A stretch of 64,000 nucleotides of DNA from contig NZ_WQNI01000016.1 in assembly GCF_010993735.1 (NCBI RefSeq), positions 62,001 to 126,000 on the forward strand, given 5' to 3'. A model generated the notes under the pieces. The model was given only the letters and a program-made list of their open reading frames with translations, did no database searches and was not told where the DNA came from. Below, piece by piece: positions 18,681-28,350 of the stretch. Position 1 is the stretch's first letter, and every line of letters begins with the position of its first letter. Origin of the DNA: Chelativorans alearensis. GTDB taxonomy: Bacteria > Pseudomonadota > Alphaproteobacteria > Rhizobiales > Rhizobiaceae. The position numbers and the translations under genes are program-made.

Positions 18681-19037
18681 TCAGATTTCCCTGCCGTTCT
18701 CGTCCGCCCGCGCGGCGCAGGCATTGAGCAGGCCGCCCACCGCCTCGGAAAGCGCCAGCAGCGCCTTACTGTCCACCGCATAGCGTGAGCGCTGCCCCTG
18801 CGGGCTCATGCGCACCAACCCCGCCTCCAAGAGGATTTTCAGATGCTGCGAGACGGTCGACTGGGCAAGCTGCAGCCGGCAGACCACATCCTTGCAGCAG
18901 CAATAATCGACGCCCGAGAGATAGCGCAGGATCTCGATGCGCGCGGGATGCGCCAGGGCGAATAGGCCGCGGGAAAGCACATCGGGAGTGCAACAGCCGG
19001 AGGCGGGAGGTTCGGAGATTTTTGCCAAGCTGTTCAT
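18681..19037 (-). CDS. ArsR/SmtB family metal-responsive repressor
   Basis: A 118-residue winged-helix protein with the ArsR recognition segment CRLQLAQSTVSQHLKILLEA (53-72) and ALAHPARIEILRYL. Cysteines cluster at 15-16 (GCC) and 46-48 plus 53 (YCCCKDVVC); the latter overlaps the position of the As/Sb-binding CxCxxC of classical ArsR. It is first in an operon with the Atm1-type exporter. The ATG lies inside an inverted repeat, so its own expression is probably repressed by binding at the start. The inducer (arsenite, cadmium, lead or a thiol) cannot be told. Confidence 0.9.
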   Translation of the reverse strand: MNSLAKISEPPASGCCTPDVLSRGLFALAHPARIEILRYLSGVDYCCCKDVVCRLQLAQSTVSQHLKILLEAGLVRMSPQGQRSRYAVDSKALLALSEAVGGLLNACAARADENGREI

Positions 19038-19063
19038 CGTTCATCGTCGATATACGATGAACA
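19031..19063. promoter_or_regulatory. palindromic operator of the arsR-exporter operon
   Basis: TTCATCGT (19040-19047) and ACGATGAA (19054-19061) form a perfect inverted repeat around CGATAT. A second left arm, TGTTCATCGT (19031-19040), is the exact reverse complement of ACGATGAACA (19054-19063) and contains the arsR start codon. Binding would cover both promoter and ribosome site. Confidence 0.65.
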
Positions 19064-19146
19064 GAGGATTGCCAAGGGGTGTTGTGGTTTTCCTGAAGAT
19101 CGGGGCGATCAAGGGCCTGCTCCGGTTCTTGGAAACGCCGGCGCCC

Positions 19147-20784
19147 CTACCCCTCCTCGTCTGGCGCCCTTTCCTCCGGCGAGACGGCCTGGTCGCCGAT
19201 GGCGCCGAGGTCGGCTTCCTCGCCTTGTTCGGTCCTTTCGGGAAGGGCGAATATCTGCCCCGGCCAGATGCGGTCGGGATCGCGGATCTGGTTCTGGTTG
19301 GCGCGGTAGATGGTGGTGTAGCGGATGCCGCGCCCATAGACGCGGCGGGAGATGTGCCACAGCGTGTCGCCGCGGCGGATGATGACCGCGCCGTCGACCG
19401 GCTCGAGCGGCAGCGCCATCCCGGCGGTCTCGCCGATGCCCGTATCCTGTCCGCCCTCCCCGGCTCCGGGCGGCGGCCGATCCCCGTCGGCGGCGTCGGC
19501 GCTGTCGGACGTGTCGCCGACCGTCCCGGTGTCAGGTATTCCGGCCCTTGCGTCCGGAGCTGCCCTCCTGGCCGGGTCGGGCGCCACGGCGGCGATCTTT
19601 TCGCCTTCCTCCCGCTGGAAGGGAACGGCGGCACGGGCGATCACGCTGGCGCCGTCCTCGCCGAGAACGTCGGCGCGCACGATATAGTCGCCCACCGGAA
19701 GGTCGCGTTCGGTCTCGACAAGGAAGCTGCCGTCAGGATTGACGGTTGCCTGGCCGAGCAGCACGTCGTTGGCATAAACGCGCACATTGCGGCCGGGCTC
19801 GGCCCTGCCGGCCACGAACACCTGCCGCCCGTCGATCTCGACCGCCTCGATGAAGGCCGAGGCGTCGGCCTCGGCCGCCTGCGCGGGCGCATCTTCCAGC
19901 GCGGGTGCCTCCGCCGCCTGCGCGTCCTGCCCCTCCTGCGCCGGTGCGGACGTGCCGACCCCTTCGCCCGTACGTGCCTCGGCTTTTGGGGCTTCGGCTG
20001 CCGGTCCGCCGCGCTCTTCGGCGGGGGCTTCCTCGCCGGTCGCACCCGCCAACTGCTCCGTCGTCTCTTCGGCTTCGCCAGCGTCCTCGCTGGCGCCAGG
20101 CACTGCTGCCTGTTCCCCGGAAGGCGCCTGCGCTTGTGCCGGTTCGCCCTCCGCTTCGGCGCTTTGCCCGGCCTCGGGGGCATCGCCAGCCGGCGCATCG
20201 GCGTCCGGCGCGGTGATCAGACGGCTCGGCTGACCCGGCTGCTGTACCAGGGCGACGACCTCCCCGCTGCCGGCGGACGGGATCGACACGATGGCCGTCT
20301 CGGCGGAGGTGGCGGCTACTTTGTCGGAAGACGTGGCGCGCAGCACGATGTTGTGCTCTCCCGGTGTCAGCGGCCGATCGAGCACAGCGGCAAAATCACC
20401 CGATGGTCCGGCCTCGGTCGTGGCCAGAAGCGTGGAACCGCTAAGGACTTCCACCTCGGCGCCGGGGGCGGCCCTGCCGGCGACGACCATGGAGCCATCG
20501 CGCTCGACGCGCAGAACGTCGAACGAGGGAACCACCACATTCTCCGGCTTCGGCGCAGCCGCGTCTTCCTCCGCCTCCTCGGGTGCTCCCGTGCCGGTGG
20601 AGGGCCTGTCACCGCGCTGCGACGACGATGCCCCGGCGTCCGCATCTCCAGCGTCGAGCGCGGCTGCCATTTCGCCGTCTTCTCGCGCCGCCGGATCGAA
20701 TGCGCCGGCAAAATAGGCGGTGCCCACGCCGAAAACGACCATTCCAGCGAGGAAAAGCAGCACCTTGAGCGGAGTAATCGCCAT
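19147..20784 (-). CDS. LysM domain cell-envelope protein with Ig-like repeats
   Basis: A 545-residue protein with a single N-terminal membrane anchor (VLLFLAGMVVFGVGTAYFAG). Two related Ig-like units follow: VVAGRAAPGAEVEVL near residue 100 and VFVAGRAEPGRNVRVYANDV near 315. They are separated by about 130 residues of Ala/Glu/Pro-rich low-complexity linker. A C-terminal LysM (about 468-517; IIRRGDTLWHISRRVYG to RIWPGQIFALPE) should bind peptidoglycan. This layout is common in rhizobial periplasmic LysM proteins of unknown role. ATG 20784 is preferred over a TTG one codon upstream. Confidence 0.85.
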   Translation of the reverse strand: MAITPLKVLLFLAGMVVFGVGTAYFAGAFDPAAREDGEMAAALDAGDADAGASSSQRGDRPSTGTGAPEEAEEDAAAPKPENVVVPSFDVLRVERDGSMVVAGRAAPGAEVEVLSGSTLLATTEAGPSGDFAAVLDRPLTPGEHNIVLRATSSDKVAATSAETAIVSIPSAGSGEVVALVQQPGQPSRLITAPDADAPAGDAPEAGQSAEAEGEPAQAQAPSGEQAAVPGASEDAGEAEETTEQLAGATGEEAPAEERGGPAAEAPKAEARTGEGVGTSAPAQEGQDAQAAEAPALEDAPAQAAEADASAFIEAVEIDGRQVFVAGRAEPGRNVRVYANDVLLGQATVNPDGSFLVETERDLPVGDYIVRADVLGEDGASVIARAAVPFQREEGEKIAAVAPDPARRAAPDARAGIPDTGTVGDTSDSADAADGDRPPPGAGEGGQDTGIGETAGMALPLEPVDGAVIIRRGDTLWHISRRVYGRGIRYTTIYRANQNQIRDPDRIWPGQIFALPERTEQGEEADLGAIGDQAVSPEERAPDEEG

Positions 20785-20937
20785 CAAACCCGATCCCTTG
20801 GCCCCTATTTTGAGCGGTCTATCCTGTTTTTCCAGGGCCTACAAGGAAAAGCCCGCGGCGGCCGTCCCGGCCAGGAAAACCACTTGCGCGTCATTTCCAT
20901 CTTGACCCGACTCGGCCGTGCAATCACCAATAAAGGC

Positions 20938-21537
20938 ATGAGCACGATCACATCCGTCTGCGTCTACTGCGGGTCGTCCACGGGCCGCGACGGCAGCTTT
21001 ATCGAGGCTGGGCGCAAACTCGGCAACGACCTAGCGCGCGCCGGCTTGCGGCTCGTCTATGGCGCCGGCGCCACGGGCATCATGAATGCCGTCGCCACCG
21101 GCTGTCTGGAGGAGGGCGGCGCGGTGACAGGCATCATCCCGCGCTTCCTTATCAACAGGGAGGCGCCGGGGTCGTCGCTCGACAGGCTCGACGACCTCAT
21201 TCTCACCGAGGACATGCACCAGCGCAAGCACCTTATGTTCGACCGTTCGGATGCCTTTGTGGCGCTGCCCGGCGGCATCGGCACGCTGGAGGAGATCGTC
21301 GAGATCATGACCTGGGCGCAGCTCGGGCGGCACGAGAAGCCCATCGTCTTTGCCAATTTCGGCGGCTTCTGGGGGCCGATGCTCTCGCTCCTCTCGCACA
21401 TGAAGGCGGAAGGCTTCATCCATTCGGAAGAGCGGGTGCGGCCGCTGGTCGTCGACCGTGCCGAGGACATCGTGCCGGCGCTGACCCGCACAGGCGCCTA
21501 TTCGGAAGGCGATCCGGCCATCATCGGCCGCCTCTGA
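20938..21537 (+). CDS. LOG family protein (TIGR00730)
   Basis: A 199-residue Rossmann-fold protein of the LYSINE DECARBOXYLASE-like / LONELY GUY family. Characterised members cleave cytokinin riboside monophosphates or other nucleoside monophosphates to base plus ribose phosphate. The active-site motif PGGIGTLEE is at 111-119 and the Arg of MHQRKHLM is at 97, both conserved. Many bacteria keep LOG proteins as housekeeping nucleotide hydrolases, so a cytokinin role should not be assumed. Start ATG 20938; the frame is open far upstream but without similarity. Its 3' end overlaps the convergent RarD-like gene by 40 bases. Confidence 0.9.
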   Translation: MSTITSVCVYCGSSTGRDGSFIEAGRKLGNDLARAGLRLVYGAGATGIMNAVATGCLEEGGAVTGIIPRFLINREAPGSSLDRLDDLILTEDMHQRKHLMFDRSDAFVALPGGIGTLEEIVEIMTWAQLGRHEKPIVFANFGGFWGPMLSLLSHMKAEGFIHSEERVRPLVVDRAEDIVPALTRTGAYSEGDPAIIGRL

Positions 21538-22445
21538 CGAAAGCGCGCCCTGAGCATCGGCCACGTGTAGATCACCAGCGCCGCCCAGATGAGGGCGAAG
21601 GCGATGGCGCGAACGCCGCCGAAGGGCTCCTTGAAGGCGAAGACGGCGATGAGGAAGATCATGGTCGGCGCGATGTACTGCATGATGCCGATCGTCGAAT
21701 AGCGCAGGAGCTTGGCCCCGAAAGCATAGAAGATGAGCGGCACCGCCGTGATCGGCCCGCAGGCCAAGAGCAGCCAGGTATCCGCCGCTCCCGCAAGGCG
21801 GAAATGCCCCTCCCCCGTCCACTCTCCCCAGGCGATGTAGCCGAGTGCCGGGATGCTGAGGATCAGCACTTCGAGGAAGAACCCCTGGCTGGGGCCGACG
21901 GGCAGTGTCTTGCGCAGGAAGCCGTAGGTGGCGAAGGAGAAGGCGAGCACCAGCGACACCCAGGGCAGCCCGCCCGCGTCGACCGTCAGCACGACCACCG
22001 CCAGCGCGGCAAGCCCCACCGCGGCCACCTGCATCGCGCTCAGCTTCTCGCGCAGGAAGATCGCCGCCAGCGCGATCGAGACCAGCGGGTTGATATAGTA
22101 GCCGAGCGCGGTCTCGACGGCGCGGCCGGCGCCGACGGCCCAGACATAGACGCCCCAGTTCACCGCGATCACCGTTGCCGTCAGCGCCGCCATCGCCAGC
22201 GTGCGCGGGGAGCCGAGGGCCCGCCGGATGTCGGCCGTGCGGCGCAGGAGAAGGAGCACGACGCCGGCGATCGGCACCGACCAGACGACGCGATGCGCCA
22301 CCACCTCGCTCGCCGGAATATGTGCCACCGCCTTCATGAAGAAGGGCAGCATGCCCCACAGGAGATAGGCCGAGAGGGCGAAGAGGAAGCCCCGCAGCGA
22401 TTCATCGTCGCCGGCGGGCCGGGGAGCCGTGACCGTTTCAACCAT
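21498..22445 (-). CDS. rarD: RarD-like EamA family permease
   Basis: A 315-residue inner-membrane protein with ten predicted spans in two EamA repeats. RarD hallmarks are LLWGMLPFFMKAV near the N-terminus, AHRVVWSVP, NWGVYVWAV and GYYINPLV. Substrate unknown; the E. coli homologue was named for chloramphenicol sensitivity and most relatives carry metabolites. It starts three bases after the cimA stop, so the two are probably co-transcribed. Confidence 0.88.
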   Translation of the reverse strand: MVETVTAPRPAGDDESLRGFLFALSAYLLWGMLPFFMKAVAHIPASEVVAHRVVWSVPIAGVVLLLLRRTADIRRALGSPRTLAMAALTATVIAVNWGVYVWAVGAGRAVETALGYYINPLVSIALAAIFLREKLSAMQVAAVGLAALAVVVLTVDAGGLPWVSLVLAFSFATYGFLRKTLPVGPSQGFFLEVLILSIPALGYIAWGEWTGEGHFRLAGAADTWLLLACGPITAVPLIFYAFGAKLLRYSTIGIMQYIAPTMIFLIAVFAFKEPFGGVRAIAFALIWAALVIYTWPMLRARFRQRRPMMAGSPSE

Positions 22446-22448
22446 ATC

Positions 22449-24062
22449 CTATTCGGCCGCGAGGCCGGCCCTTTCGCGGTTCTTCACCAGCTTGTAGACG
22501 ATGGAATCCATCAATGCCTGGAAGGAGGCGTCGATGATGTTGTCGGAGACGCCGACCGTCCACCAGCGCGCGCCGGTGGAATCGTGCGATTCGATGAGCA
22601 CGCGGGTCACCGCCTCCGTGCCGCCGTTCAAGATGCGCACCTTGTAGTCCGCCAGCCCGAGGTCGGCAATCTCGCTCTGATATTTGCCGAGGTCCTTCCT
22701 GAGCGCGATGTCGAGCGCGTTGACAGGCCCGTGCCCCTCGGCGACGGAAAGCAGCGTCTCACCGTCGACGGTCACCCGCACGACGGCCTCCGATACGGTC
22801 TTCAAATTGCCCATGGCGTCGAAGCGGCGCTCGACCATGCAGCGGAAGCTGTCGACCTTGAAGAACTCCGGCACGCTGCCCAGCGTGCGCCTGGCGAGCA
22901 ATTCGAAGCTCGCATCCGCGCCCTCGTAGGCATAGCCTATCGCCTCGCGCTCCTTGACGAGCGCGACGAGCGTATCGAGGCGCGGATCGGCCTTGTCGAC
23001 CTTGACGCCGCGCCGCTTCAGTTCGGCGATGAAGTTGGACTTGCCGCCCTGGTCCGAGACCATGACGCGGCGCGTGTTGCCGACGGCTTCCGGCGGCACG
23101 TGCTCGTAGGTCTCCGGCTCCTTGAGGATAGCCGAAGCGTGGATGCCGGCCTTGGTGGCGAAGGCGGAAGCGCCGACATAGGGCGCCTGGCTGTTGGGCG
23201 CGCGGTTCAAAAGCTCGTCGAAGGCGTGCGAGAGGCGCGAGATATCCTTAAGCCCCTCGCGCGAAATGCCGGTCTCGAAGCGGTTCGCATAGGCGGGCTT
23301 CAGCATGAGCGTGGGGATCAGCGTGATCAGATTGGCGTTGCCGCAGCGCTCGCCGATGCCGTTCAGCGTGCCCTGGACCTGGCGCACCCCCGCCTCCACC
23401 GCCGCCAGCGAGTTGGCGACCGCCTGGCCGGTATCGTCATGGGCGTGAATGCCGAGATGGTCACCGGGAATGCCGGTGGCGATCACGGCTCTGACAATGT
23501 CGCGGATCTCGCCGGGCTGCGTGCCGCCGTTGGTGTCGCACAGGACCACCCAGCGGCTGCCCGCCTCGTAAGCGGCCCTGGCACAGGCCAGCGCATAGTC
23601 CGGGTTGGTCTTGTAGCCGTCGAAGAAGTGTTCGCAATCGACCATCGCCTCCTTGCCGGCGGCGCTTGCGGCCTCGACGGAGGCACGGATCGATTCCAAG
23701 TTCTCCTCGTTCGTCGAGCCGAGCGCCAGGCGCACGTGATAGTCCCAGCTCTTGGCGACGAAGCATATGGCATCGCTCCTGGACTGCACGAGGGCCGCAA
23801 GGCCGGGGTCGTTAGAAGCCGAAACGCCGGCGCGCTTGGTCATGCCGAAGGCGACGAAGGCCGAACGGCTGGTGCGCTTTTCGGCAAAGAAGGCGGTATC
23901 GGTCGGGTTGGCTCCGGGATAGCCGCCCTCGACATAGTCGACGCCGAATCGATCGAGCAGACCGGCGATGGCGATCTTGTCCTCGACGGAAAAATCGACG
24001 CCCGGCGTCTGCTGCCCGTCGCGCAGGGTGGTGTCGAAGAGGTAGATGCGTTCTTTTTTCAT
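22449..24062 (-). CDS. cimA: (R)-citramalate synthase
   Basis: A 537-residue HMGL/DRE-TIM enzyme condensing pyruvate and acetyl-CoA to citramalate, the threonine-independent entry to isoleucine (2-oxobutanoate) synthesis. The catalytic start LFDTTLRDGQQTPG, metal histidines in LGIHAHDDTG and the segment QGTLNGIGERCGNANL are intact. A C-terminal LeuA-type regulatory domain (about 400-537) suggests feedback control by isoleucine. Sequence and length match the TIGR00977 group rather than isopropylmalate synthase. The leader from 24063 back to the GFA gene is 31 bases. Confidence 0.9.
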   Translation of the reverse strand: MKKERIYLFDTTLRDGQQTPGVDFSVEDKIAIAGLLDRFGVDYVEGGYPGANPTDTAFFAEKRTSRSAFVAFGMTKRAGVSASNDPGLAALVQSRSDAICFVAKSWDYHVRLALGSTNEENLESIRASVEAASAAGKEAMVDCEHFFDGYKTNPDYALACARAAYEAGSRWVVLCDTNGGTQPGEIRDIVRAVIATGIPGDHLGIHAHDDTGQAVANSLAAVEAGVRQVQGTLNGIGERCGNANLITLIPTLMLKPAYANRFETGISREGLKDISRLSHAFDELLNRAPNSQAPYVGASAFATKAGIHASAILKEPETYEHVPPEAVGNTRRVMVSDQGGKSNFIAELKRRGVKVDKADPRLDTLVALVKEREAIGYAYEGADASFELLARRTLGSVPEFFKVDSFRCMVERRFDAMGNLKTVSEAVVRVTVDGETLLSVAEGHGPVNALDIALRKDLGKYQSEIADLGLADYKVRILNGGTEAVTRVLIESHDSTGARWWTVGVSDNIIDASFQALMDSIVYKLVKNRERAGLAAE

Positions 24063-24093
24063 GTAAGCACCGGCTGCGCGCGTTCCTTGTTCG

Positions 24094-24585
24094 TCAGTGT
24101 CCTTCCGGCGGCCACTGCTTGGTGTCGTGGTCCGGATGCTGATGGTTGGTGTGTCTTATCCTGTCCAGCAGTTCGGGCGGATCGGTCTCCTCGGTGGCGG
24201 TGCTCTCCAGCTCAGTGAGTTCGGCAAACCACGGCATCCGCCCCTCGCTGCCGGCCTGCCGCGCCGGCTTCACGCGCTCAGGGCGATCCAGCGAGCCGAG
24301 CGCGATGCTGATATGGCTGGTTCCCTCGACATGGCGGAAGGTGAGCGGCGTACCGCAGTCGCGGCAGAAGCCGCGCTCCACCAGGTCCGAGCTTTTGAAG
24401 ATGGCGATCGTGCCGCGCGTGACCTCAAAATCCTCCATCTCGACGCCGGCGAGCGGCGCGAAATAGGAGCCGAAGGCCTTCTGGCACATGCGGCAATGGC
24501 AGATGTGCGGGTTATGCGGCTCCTTGTGCAGCGCATAGCGGACGGCGCCGCACTGGCAGCCGCCGGTGATCGGTTGGACGTTCAT
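24094..24585 (-). CDS. GFA family (glutathione-dependent formaldehyde-activating-like) protein, copy 1
   Basis: A 163-residue zinc-binding beta-sandwich protein of the GFA/Mss4 fold. The seven conserved cysteines are Cys10 and 12 (GGCQCG), Cys29, 31 and 34 (ICHCRMC), Cys74 and 77 (GFCRDCG). Family members bind glutathione or small thiols; true Gfa activity has been questioned. Start ATG 24585 overlaps the stop of the second copy (ATGA). Both copies end with the same short tail, HPDHDT then WPPE, which is outside the Pfam-like core. The pair arose by tandem duplication and diverged. Confidence 0.88.
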   Translation of the reverse strand: MNVQPITGGCQCGAVRYALHKEPHNPHICHCRMCQKAFGSYFAPLAGVEMEDFEVTRGTIAIFKSSDLVERGFCRDCGTPLTFRHVEGTSHISIALGSLDRPERVKPARQAGSEGRMPWFAELTELESTATEETDPPELLDRIRHTNHQHPDHDTKQWPPEGH

Positions 24586-25073
24586 TGGCGTTCCTCCGGT
24601 GGCCATTTCTCCGTGTCGTGGTCGGGGTGCTGGTAGGAGACGAGGTCGGCGAGATAGCTCTCCGCCGGCGTGTCCTCCATGGTGTCGTGCCCCGGCAAGG
24701 TGTGAAGCGTGTCGACGTAGGGCAATTTGCCCTCGATGCCCCACTGGACGACGGGCACGACCTCCTCCGGGTGATCGAAAGCGCCGATGGCGAGCGCCGG
24801 CCCGTCCGGCGCTTCGAAAGTAAGCGGCGTGCCGCAGCGCGCGCAGAAGCCGCGTTTGACGTGGTTCGACGACTGGAAGCGGCTTGGCTCACCGCGGGTC
24901 CATTGCAGCTTCGCATGGCTCACCGAGACCAGGGGCGCATAGAAGCCGCCGAGGGCCTTCTGGCACATGCGGCAATGGCAGATGGAACCTTCGCCAACCG
25001 CGCCTTCGACGCGGAAGCGCACGGCGCCGCACTGACAGCCGCCAGTGTAGAGGGGCTCGTTATCAAGGCTCAT
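24582..25073 (-). CDS. GFA family protein, copy 2
   Basis: A second 163-residue GFA protein, translated just before copy 1 and overlapping it by four bases. Cysteines match position for position: Cys13 and 15, Cys32, 34 and 37, Cys77 and 80. The cores differ enough (for example FRHVEGTSHISIALGSLDRP against FEAPDGPALAIGAFDHP) to suggest different ligands. The shared C-terminal tail HPDHDTxxWPPE argues for a common function of that tail. Co-directional with a VOC gene and cysS upstream. Confidence 0.88.
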   Translation of the reverse strand: MSLDNEPLYTGGCQCGAVRFRVEGAVGEGSICHCRMCQKALGGFYAPLVSVSHAKLQWTRGEPSRFQSSNHVKRGFCARCGTPLTFEAPDGPALAIGAFDHPEEVVPVVQWGIEGKLPYVDTLHTLPGHDTMEDTPAESYLADLVSYQHPDHDTEKWPPEERQ

Positions 25074-25088
25074 GGTTGCCTCTCATGC

Positions 25089-25472
25089 TTACGCCGGCTG
25101 ATGACAGACGGCCTCGACATTGTTGCCGTCCGGGTCGAAAACGAAGGCGCCGTAATAGTCCGGGTGATAATGCGGCCTCAGCCCCGGCGCGCCGTTGTCG
25201 TGCCCGCCGGCGGCGAGTGCGGCCGCGTGGAACGCATCGACCTCCGCGCGAGAGCGGGCCGTGAAGGCCACATGCTTCGATTCGCCTCCCCCCGCGCCCT
25301 CGTGCAGCCAGTAGACCGGCCGCTCGCGGCCATAGCCGCCGATCTTGATGCCGCCCGTATATTCCTCCGGCACCATCATCAAAAGGCTCGCGCCAAGCGG
25401 CGCCAACGCCTTGTCGTAAAACGCCCTGGCCCGCTCGAAATCCGCGACCTTGATACCGATATGGTCAATCAT
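25089..25472 (-). CDS. VOC family (glyoxalase-like) protein
   Basis: A 127-residue single-domain vicinal-oxygen-chelate protein. MIDHIGIKVADFERARAFY is the usual first strand and helix. Candidate metal ligands are His4, the His of ESKHVAF and Glu in PDGNNVEAVCH. The motif order resembles the common uncharacterised glyoxalase/bleomycin-resistance-like proteins of rhizobia. It lies 15 bases before GFA copy 2 and follows cysS by 21 bases, so the four may share a transcript; a detoxification theme (thiol-linked aldehydes) is only an inference. Confidence 0.85.
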   Translation of the reverse strand: MIDHIGIKVADFERARAFYDKALAPLGASLLMMVPEEYTGGIKIGGYGRERPVYWLHEGAGGGESKHVAFTARSRAEVDAFHAAALAAGGHDNGAPGLRPHYHPDYYGAFVFDPDGNNVEAVCHQPA

Positions 25473-25493
25473 CGCTTCGCCTCCTCGCTACGT

Positions 25494-26987
<1,494 letters not shown>

Positions 26988-27458
26988 CTTCGATCCCGTC
27001 ATTTTGCCCCTCATCTCGCTCCGTCATCTCGAACACTTGCACTTGCACAGCGCAAGCTGAACCCTCGGCCTGCTGGCCTGGGCGTTTTTCGTGTCGGGCA
27101 AGAAAAGGCGAAAACGACCGGACCAGCGGGAGGCGCTAGCCGATAATGCAAATGCCGATGGTGGCGAACAGCGTTTTCATGGTCGTCCTTATCGCCTTCA
27201 CGCCCGCCCTCGTCAAGCACGGAGATTGCCAGTGGTCTGACCCAAACGGATGGTACCCATCCGTTTGGAAAAGTCAGCCCACAAGATTGGTAGGGCATGT
27301 GTTGCAACGGCCACACAGTGTGAAGGAACTATTAAGTTTGTTACCGCAATTTTATGAACTGGTCCCCGGCGTAAGGTGTTTAGGGCGCGAAAGACATGAA
27401 TATGTCGGAATCAGTACCCACCTGCCACCGGAAGGGACGTGTAACCCAGGCAAGAACC
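26988..27458. other. 470-bp intergenic region with a perfect inverted repeat
   Basis: No convincing gene. It contains the repeat described at 27242-27268, TGGTCTGACC at 27233-27242, and a locally AT-richer stretch (27301-27360) that could carry a promoter for the small gene at 27459. An open frame from 27146 has no coding character that I can recognise. Confidence 0.6.
27242..27268. repeat. perfect 12-bp inverted repeat, copy A of a palindromic element
   Basis: CCAAACGGATGG (27242-27253) and CCATCCGTTTGG (27257-27268) flank TAC. The central 19 bases match 17 of 19 with a palindrome at 29129-29147 upstream of the YedK-like gene, so the two are copies of one element. Confidence 0.75.
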
Positions 27459-27647
27459 ATGGCCTCAGACAACGCCAGGCAAGAGAAAGCCGACACCGTG
27501 GAACAGATACCCGCGAAGAAGAAGCAACTCGTCGACCAATACCGAAAGGTCGGCCCTGCCGCCATCAACGCCGCGCTTTTGTGCAAGGGCAAGCCGAAGA
27601 AGAAGGATGAGCCCAAGCGCCTATACGAAGCGCGCGAGGAGGCTTAG
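27459..27647 (+). CDS. small basic protein, unknown
   Basis: A 62-residue hydrophilic protein rich in Lys, Glu and Ala, with one Cys (NAALLCKGKPKKKDE). I recognise no family. The frame can also start at ATG 27396 (83 residues). The 3' end overlaps the convergent LysE gene by 27 bases. Coding status rests on frame length and charged, helix-prone composition only. Confidence 0.35.
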   Translation: MASDNARQEKADTVEQIPAKKKQLVDQYRKVGPAAINAALLCKGKPKKKDEPKRLYEAREEA

Positions 27648-28241
27648 GCCCAACGCGGCCATCACCAGGCCGATCAGGCTGTCGAGCACGCGCCAGGCGC
27701 GCGGCCGGGCGAACACCGGCTGCAGGAGCCGGGCGCCGTAGCCAAGCCCGTAGAACCACAGGAAAGACGCCGCCACAGCGCCCGCGGCAAAGCTCGTGCG
27801 TGCCGCGCCTCGATAGGCGCCGGACAAGGACCCCACCAGAAGCACCGTGTCGAGATAGACGTGCGGGTTGAGGAAGGTGAAGGCGAGGCAGGTGGCGACA
27901 GCCGCCTTCAGCCCCTTCGCCCCGCCTTTCGCCGCGTGCAGCGCATCGGGGTGCAGCGCGCGGCGAAAGGCCATGACGGCATAGGCGAAAAGGAAGACCG
28001 CGCCGCCGAGGGTGACCACCGCGATCATGGCCGGCGAGCGGGCCACCAGCGTGCCGAGCCCCGCCACGCCAGCGGCAATCAGTACGGCATCGGAGAGCGA
28101 ACAGATAAGGCACAGGACGAAGACGTGCTGGCGCAGGAGGCCCTGGCGCAGGATGAAGGCATTCTGCGCGCCGATGGCGATGATCAGCGAGCCGCCGAGG
28201 AAAAGACCGGCCAGGAAGGGGGAATAGAGCGCGTCGTCCAT
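27621..28241 (-). CDS. lysE: LysE/ArgO family amino acid exporter
   Basis: A 206-residue inner-membrane protein with six hydrophobic segments, the standard LysE size. Family motifs GAQNAFILRQGL and TFLNPHVYLDTVLL, and GLGYGARLL near the C-terminus, are present; they match the ArgO/LysE branch that exports arginine or lysine. Start at ATG 28241 (MDDALYSPFLAG); the open frame extends 19 codons further without similarity. No LysG-type regulator is adjacent. Confidence 0.9.
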   Translation of the reverse strand: MDDALYSPFLAGLFLGGSLIIAIGAQNAFILRQGLLRQHVFVLCLICSLSDAVLIAAGVAGLGTLVARSPAMIAVVTLGGAVFLFAYAVMAFRRALHPDALHAAKGGAKGLKAAVATCLAFTFLNPHVYLDTVLLVGSLSGAYRGAARTSFAAGAVAASFLWFYGLGYGARLLQPVFARPRAWRVLDSLIGLVMAALGLSLLARFV

Positions 28242-28350
28242 GGATGGCGATTTGCCCGAGGCCGAAGGTGCTTGCAACAGGCAGAAGCGGCAAGGCATAG
28301 GGCCAGGGGGGCGATGGGGTGCTAGATTATCGAAGAACGCACGGCAGACC

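Noticed and set aside
16702-18783. Open frame of about 690 codons opposite the Atm1-type exporter
   Set aside because: Antisense shadow of a conserved ABC exporter.
20938-21537. Plant-hormone (cytokinin) activation gene
   Set aside because: LOG family proteins are widespread housekeeping enzymes; nothing nearby suggests cytokinin synthesis.
21804-24218. Open frame of about 800 codons opposite rarD and cimA
   Set aside because: His/Arg/Asp-rich translation without domains; the minus-strand genes are well supported.
27146-27458. Open frame starting at 27146 running through the palindromic repeat
   Set aside because: It crosses the inverted repeat, has no ribosome site and no coding character.
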